Below, piece by piece: positions 62,017 through 64,000 of a DNA stretch of 64,000 nucleotides. A model generated the notes under the pieces. It saw only the letters and a list, made by a program, of their open reading frames with translations, made no database searches and had not been told where the DNA came from. The translations under genes and the position numbers were made by a program. Within the stretch, counting starts at the first letter, position 1; every line of letters starts with the position of its first letter. This DNA is from a bacterium (GTDB taxonomy: Bacteria > Bdellovibrionota_C > UBA2361 > RFPC01): the NCBI GenBank assembly GCA_030428205.1, contig JAUIBK010000008.1:45306-109305 (forward strand), in the 5' to 3' direction.

Positions 62017-62057
62017 CTGGCAGTTAAAGAGCCTCGAGATAGCTCCTTAACTGCCAG
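62017..62057 (-). promoter_or_regulatory. Leader hairpin upstream of the 61404-62012 gene
   Basis: CTGGCAGTTAAAGAGC (62017-62032) and GCTCCTTAACTGCCAG (62042-62057) pair at 15 of 16 positions around a 9-base loop. On the gene's strand the 5' arm contains TTAAGGAGC, a Shine-Dalgarno-like sequence held in the stem. It could be an operator or a translational switch. Confidence 0.5.
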
Positions 62058-62197
62058 TAAAGAATCGCTCTAGAGCGCTGAAAAAGGAGAAAAAAACCCT
62101 ACCACAGCCCATAAGGGGCAAATGAAAGGATAGCAGGGTTTAGAAGTAAAGCAACTCTGCTGGACTGAGAGAGAGAAGTGATTGTATTGTGACGATA

Positions 62198-62605
62198 ATG
62201 AGAAAGTATATCTATATAGCCTTAGCGCTTCTTTATTTTCTTTTCCCTTTCGACTTCCTTCCCGATGTTTTCGGCCTACTTGGTCGTGTTGACGACTTTC
62301 TCGTTGCAGCTTTTCTCTTTTGGAATTACAAAAAAGTCATTCAAGAAAAAGTGCGTCGATTGCAGTCAGAATTTTCCTCAGAAAAAGAAAGAGCAGAGAA
62401 CTCTCAAGCATCATCGCCCGTACAGTCTCCTCACGATATTCTTGGTGTTACTGTGGGGGCTCCACAGAAGGACATTGCCAGAGCCTATAAAGCTCTCGTC
62501 AAGAAGTATCACCCCGATATGGTTAGCCATCTGGGAGATGAGTTTCAGGAGTTAGCCCATCAAAAGATGCTCAAGATTCAGAGAGCGTACGAAGAGCTCA
62601 CGTAA
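62198..62605 (+). CDS. DUF1232 membrane segment fused to a J domain
   Basis: The 135-residue protein has an N-terminal helix-turn with LLYFLFPFDFLPDVFGLLGR, the core of DUF1232 membrane proteins, then a Lys/Glu-rich linker. The C-terminal J domain (about 78-135) starts SPHDILGVTVGAP with HPD at 105-107 and ends IQRAYEEL. J domains stimulate DnaK. The combination would tether DnaK activity to the membrane. A GTG at 62189 is an alternative start. Confidence 0.8.
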   Translation: MRKYIYIALALLYFLFPFDFLPDVFGLLGRVDDFLVAAFLFWNYKKVIQEKVRRLQSEFSSEKERAENSQASSPVQSPHDILGVTVGAPQKDIARAYKALVKKYHPDMVSHLGDEFQELAHQKMLKIQRAYEELT

Positions 62606-62737
62606 GTATCAGGGATTGCTTTAGAAGTAGCCTTGGACTTCTCTTGAAGCACTTTTCCTTCTACAGGTGATATGTGGTGGGGAATGACTGCTTCCTTGAA
62701 GGGGGAACAAAGAAGCCTTTTTTAGAGGTTATTTCTT

Positions 62738-63184
62738 ATGCGTTCTCTTCTCTTAGCGCTTTCGGCGTCTTTTCTGCTTTTCCCTCCTCTCGTTTTTGCT
62801 TGCTCTGATGGTTATGAAGATTTTGTTCTCGGTGTAAATAATGTGCCTGGACAAGAAGTTGATATTGATCCCTATTGTGCAAGTGGTGCGTGTGTGAGCT
62901 CTCAAACGGCATATGGATGTATGGTTGCTTGTGCTCCGGGGACAACAGAATTCATTGAAGGCGAATGCAACTCAGCTCTTGAAGGGCATTTCTACAATGC
63001 AGAATGCGGAAGCTATACAACGACCCGGACACACACTTTTAACGGTGTAACAACGATTATCATCAGGGAGTGTAGCGGCTGTATATACCACGATTTTTAT
63101 ACAGGTGAATTTCTCGCCTCAGATTTTAGCTGTTCCTCGGCAGAGAAAATTGAAGTACAAACTGGTCCGATAAGATTGCGCTAA
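62738..63184 (+). CDS. Secreted cysteine-rich protein
   Basis: A signal peptide (MRSLLLALSASFLLFPPLVF, AC) leads to a mature part of about 125 residues with at least ten cysteines (DPYCASGACVSSQTAYGCMV, CSGC), implying several disulfides. AGAGG precedes the ATG at long spacing. No family is recognised; a small extracellular domain is likely. Confidence 0.65.
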   Translation: MRSLLLALSASFLLFPPLVFACSDGYEDFVLGVNNVPGQEVDIDPYCASGACVSSQTAYGCMVACAPGTTEFIEGECNSALEGHFYNAECGSYTTTRTHTFNGVTTIIIRECSGCIYHDFYTGEFLASDFSCSSAEKIEVQTGPIRLR

Positions 63185-63278
63185 TAGTGTATTGAATAGC
63201 CAGTAGTAATGAATGTGAATTGACACGGTTACGGCCACACAAAGCTTTAAAGAATAGAACGACCCTAAAAATGATCGA

Positions 63279-63653
63279 TTAGCTGTGAGGCGAAGTCAGG
63301 GACCGCTCCATCACTCCACCAGAGAGTCTTGAGCGAGGTACTCCTAAGCCGGTCACGCGTACACACCTGTTGGAGAAGAGAATAAGGTAGGTGCCACCGT
63401 AATCAACCGTTACATCAGTGAGGACGTCTACGTCTGCGCTATCTTTTGCCTCTTGAAGAGCCTCAGAAGTGTCAGGAGAACCTGATAGGGGAATAATACC
63501 GAGAAGGCGAAATTGACAATCAGAGCCTTTGGCAGGGATAGTTCCGCGCACTCCTGGAGGAAGTGGGCTTGTTGATGGAATGATGCTTGAGGGCTGAGAA
63601 GAACAGGCCGAGAAAAGAAAGGTCAGAAGAAAGATGGCAATACTTCGTTTCAT
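63279..63653 (-). CDS. TRL-like lipoprotein
   Basis: The ATG at 63653 has GAGGA upstream. The 124-residue product has lipobox FSAC. The mature domain, CQFRLLGIIPLSGSPDTSEA, then DVLTDVTVDYGGTYLILFSN and RCVRVTG, follows the pattern of the TRL (tRNA-associated locus) lipoprotein family. Function is unknown in that family. Confidence 0.6.
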   Translation of the reverse strand: MKRSIAIFLLTFLFSACSSQPSSIIPSTSPLPPGVRGTIPAKGSDCQFRLLGIIPLSGSPDTSEALQEAKDSADVDVLTDVTVDYGGTYLILFSNRCVRVTGLGVPRSRLSGGVMERSLTSPHS

Positions 63654-63733
63654 TGTTGTCATTCCTCAAAAAGTTTTGTTCACTCTATCATAGCGCACTC
63701 TACCCGTGTAGAGAGAAATGGAGATGTCTAAAT

Positions 63734-64000
63734 ATGTCTGAGCTAAATTACGATGAACGACTTAAAAATCTAGCCCGCCTTGTTGTTGAAGTCGGCTGGG
63801 GTGGAAAAGCCGGGGTAGAGGGAAGGCCTGTGTTGATGTACGGAGCCCCCTCAAACTATGATCTTATTGTAGCAATAGCAGACTATGCCTATTCGCTTGG
63901 TGCCCGGCACTGCATCCCCTCAATCATTGCTCCTGAGATTACTGCTTTGCATCTCAATGCGCACGCAGGCAACGACGCGGCGCGAAATGAAATTCCTGCT
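63734..64000 (+). CDS. M29-type aminopeptidase (5' part; runs off window)
   Basis: From the ATG at 63734 an uninterrupted frame of 89 codons reaches the window end. It begins MSELNYDERLKNLARLVVEV, then GVEGRPVLMYGAPSNYDLIV and AIADYAYSLGARHCIP. This is the N-terminal domain pattern of M29 metallo-aminopeptidases (leading helix, [GP]-x-x-VL, then AY..GA..V). The metal-binding residues lie beyond the window, so activity cannot be checked. Confidence 0.7.
   Translation, partial: MSELNYDERLKNLARLVVEVGWGGKAGVEGRPVLMYGAPSNYDLIVAIADYAYSLGARHCIPSIIAPEITALHLNAHAGNDAARNEIPA

Overview
The window is a stretch of chromosome from a Gram-negative bacterium, densely coded on both strands, with moderate GC by eye. 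Outer-membrane biology is evident: an MltA murein transglycosylase, a DUF4105 protein ending in a barrel-like C-terminus, and many lipobox proteins. Tad-type pilin-like genes, an ALDH7-type dehydrogenase, isovaleryl-CoA dehydrogenase, and above all a small histone-fold protein of the Bdellovibrio Bd0055 kind suggest a deltaproteobacterial lineage in the broad sense (Bdellovibrionota or a neighbour). I cannot fix the taxon from sequence alone.

Layout. 0-5 kb: divergent Tad/TadE-like and secreted FG-GAP genes. 5-8.5 kb: DUF6502, SppA, a HemJ/CopD-like membrane protein. 8.6-20.1 kb: an orphan FliK-like protein, an AhpD-type protein, a biotin operon (ketoacyl synthase-bioB-bioF-bioD), and two multidomain glycosyltransferases. 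Two inverted copies of a 239-bp structured repeat bracket the AhpD-to-biotin block. 20.4-22.2 kb: histone, CheY-like receiver, degenerate receiver. 22.4-27.7 kb: isovaleryl-CoA dehydrogenase, HD hydrolase, orphan Bug-type binding protein, an unknown acidic protein, a voltage-gated K+ channel with a zinc ribbon. 27.8-33 kb: DUF3015-DUF4105-hydrolase group and an M48 protease. 33-48 kb: amino-acid transport and catabolism (Liv-type binding protein, ALDH7, leucine dehydrogenase, HMG-CoA lyase-like), initiator tRNA, uvrB, mltA, and the scpA-scpB-rluB operon. 48-52.7 kb: an SPFH-like membrane protein, a methyltransferase, tRNA-Ala and tRNA-Pro in a bed of palindromes that reuse tRNA 3' ends, and an inositol-phosphatase-family gene. 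52.7-64 kb: accessory-looking secreted proteins, lipoproteins and unknowns, including a divergent pair of motif-repeat proteins; the window ends inside an M29-type aminopeptidase gene.

How the genes work together. Leucine dehydrogenase, isovaleryl-CoA dehydrogenase, the HMG-CoA lyase-like enzyme and the Liv-type binding protein together imply uptake and oxidation of branched-chain amino acids, although they are not in one operon. ALDH7 adds lysine/aminoadipate catabolism. ScpA/ScpB (condensin partners) and the histone concern chromosome organisation. The most unusual content is the non-coding structure: a 239-bp multi-hairpin repeat (four copies, three of them placed just after a stop codon in the same relative orientation), a CGCGAAG palindrome family (three copies), and tRNA-end-derived inverted repeats.
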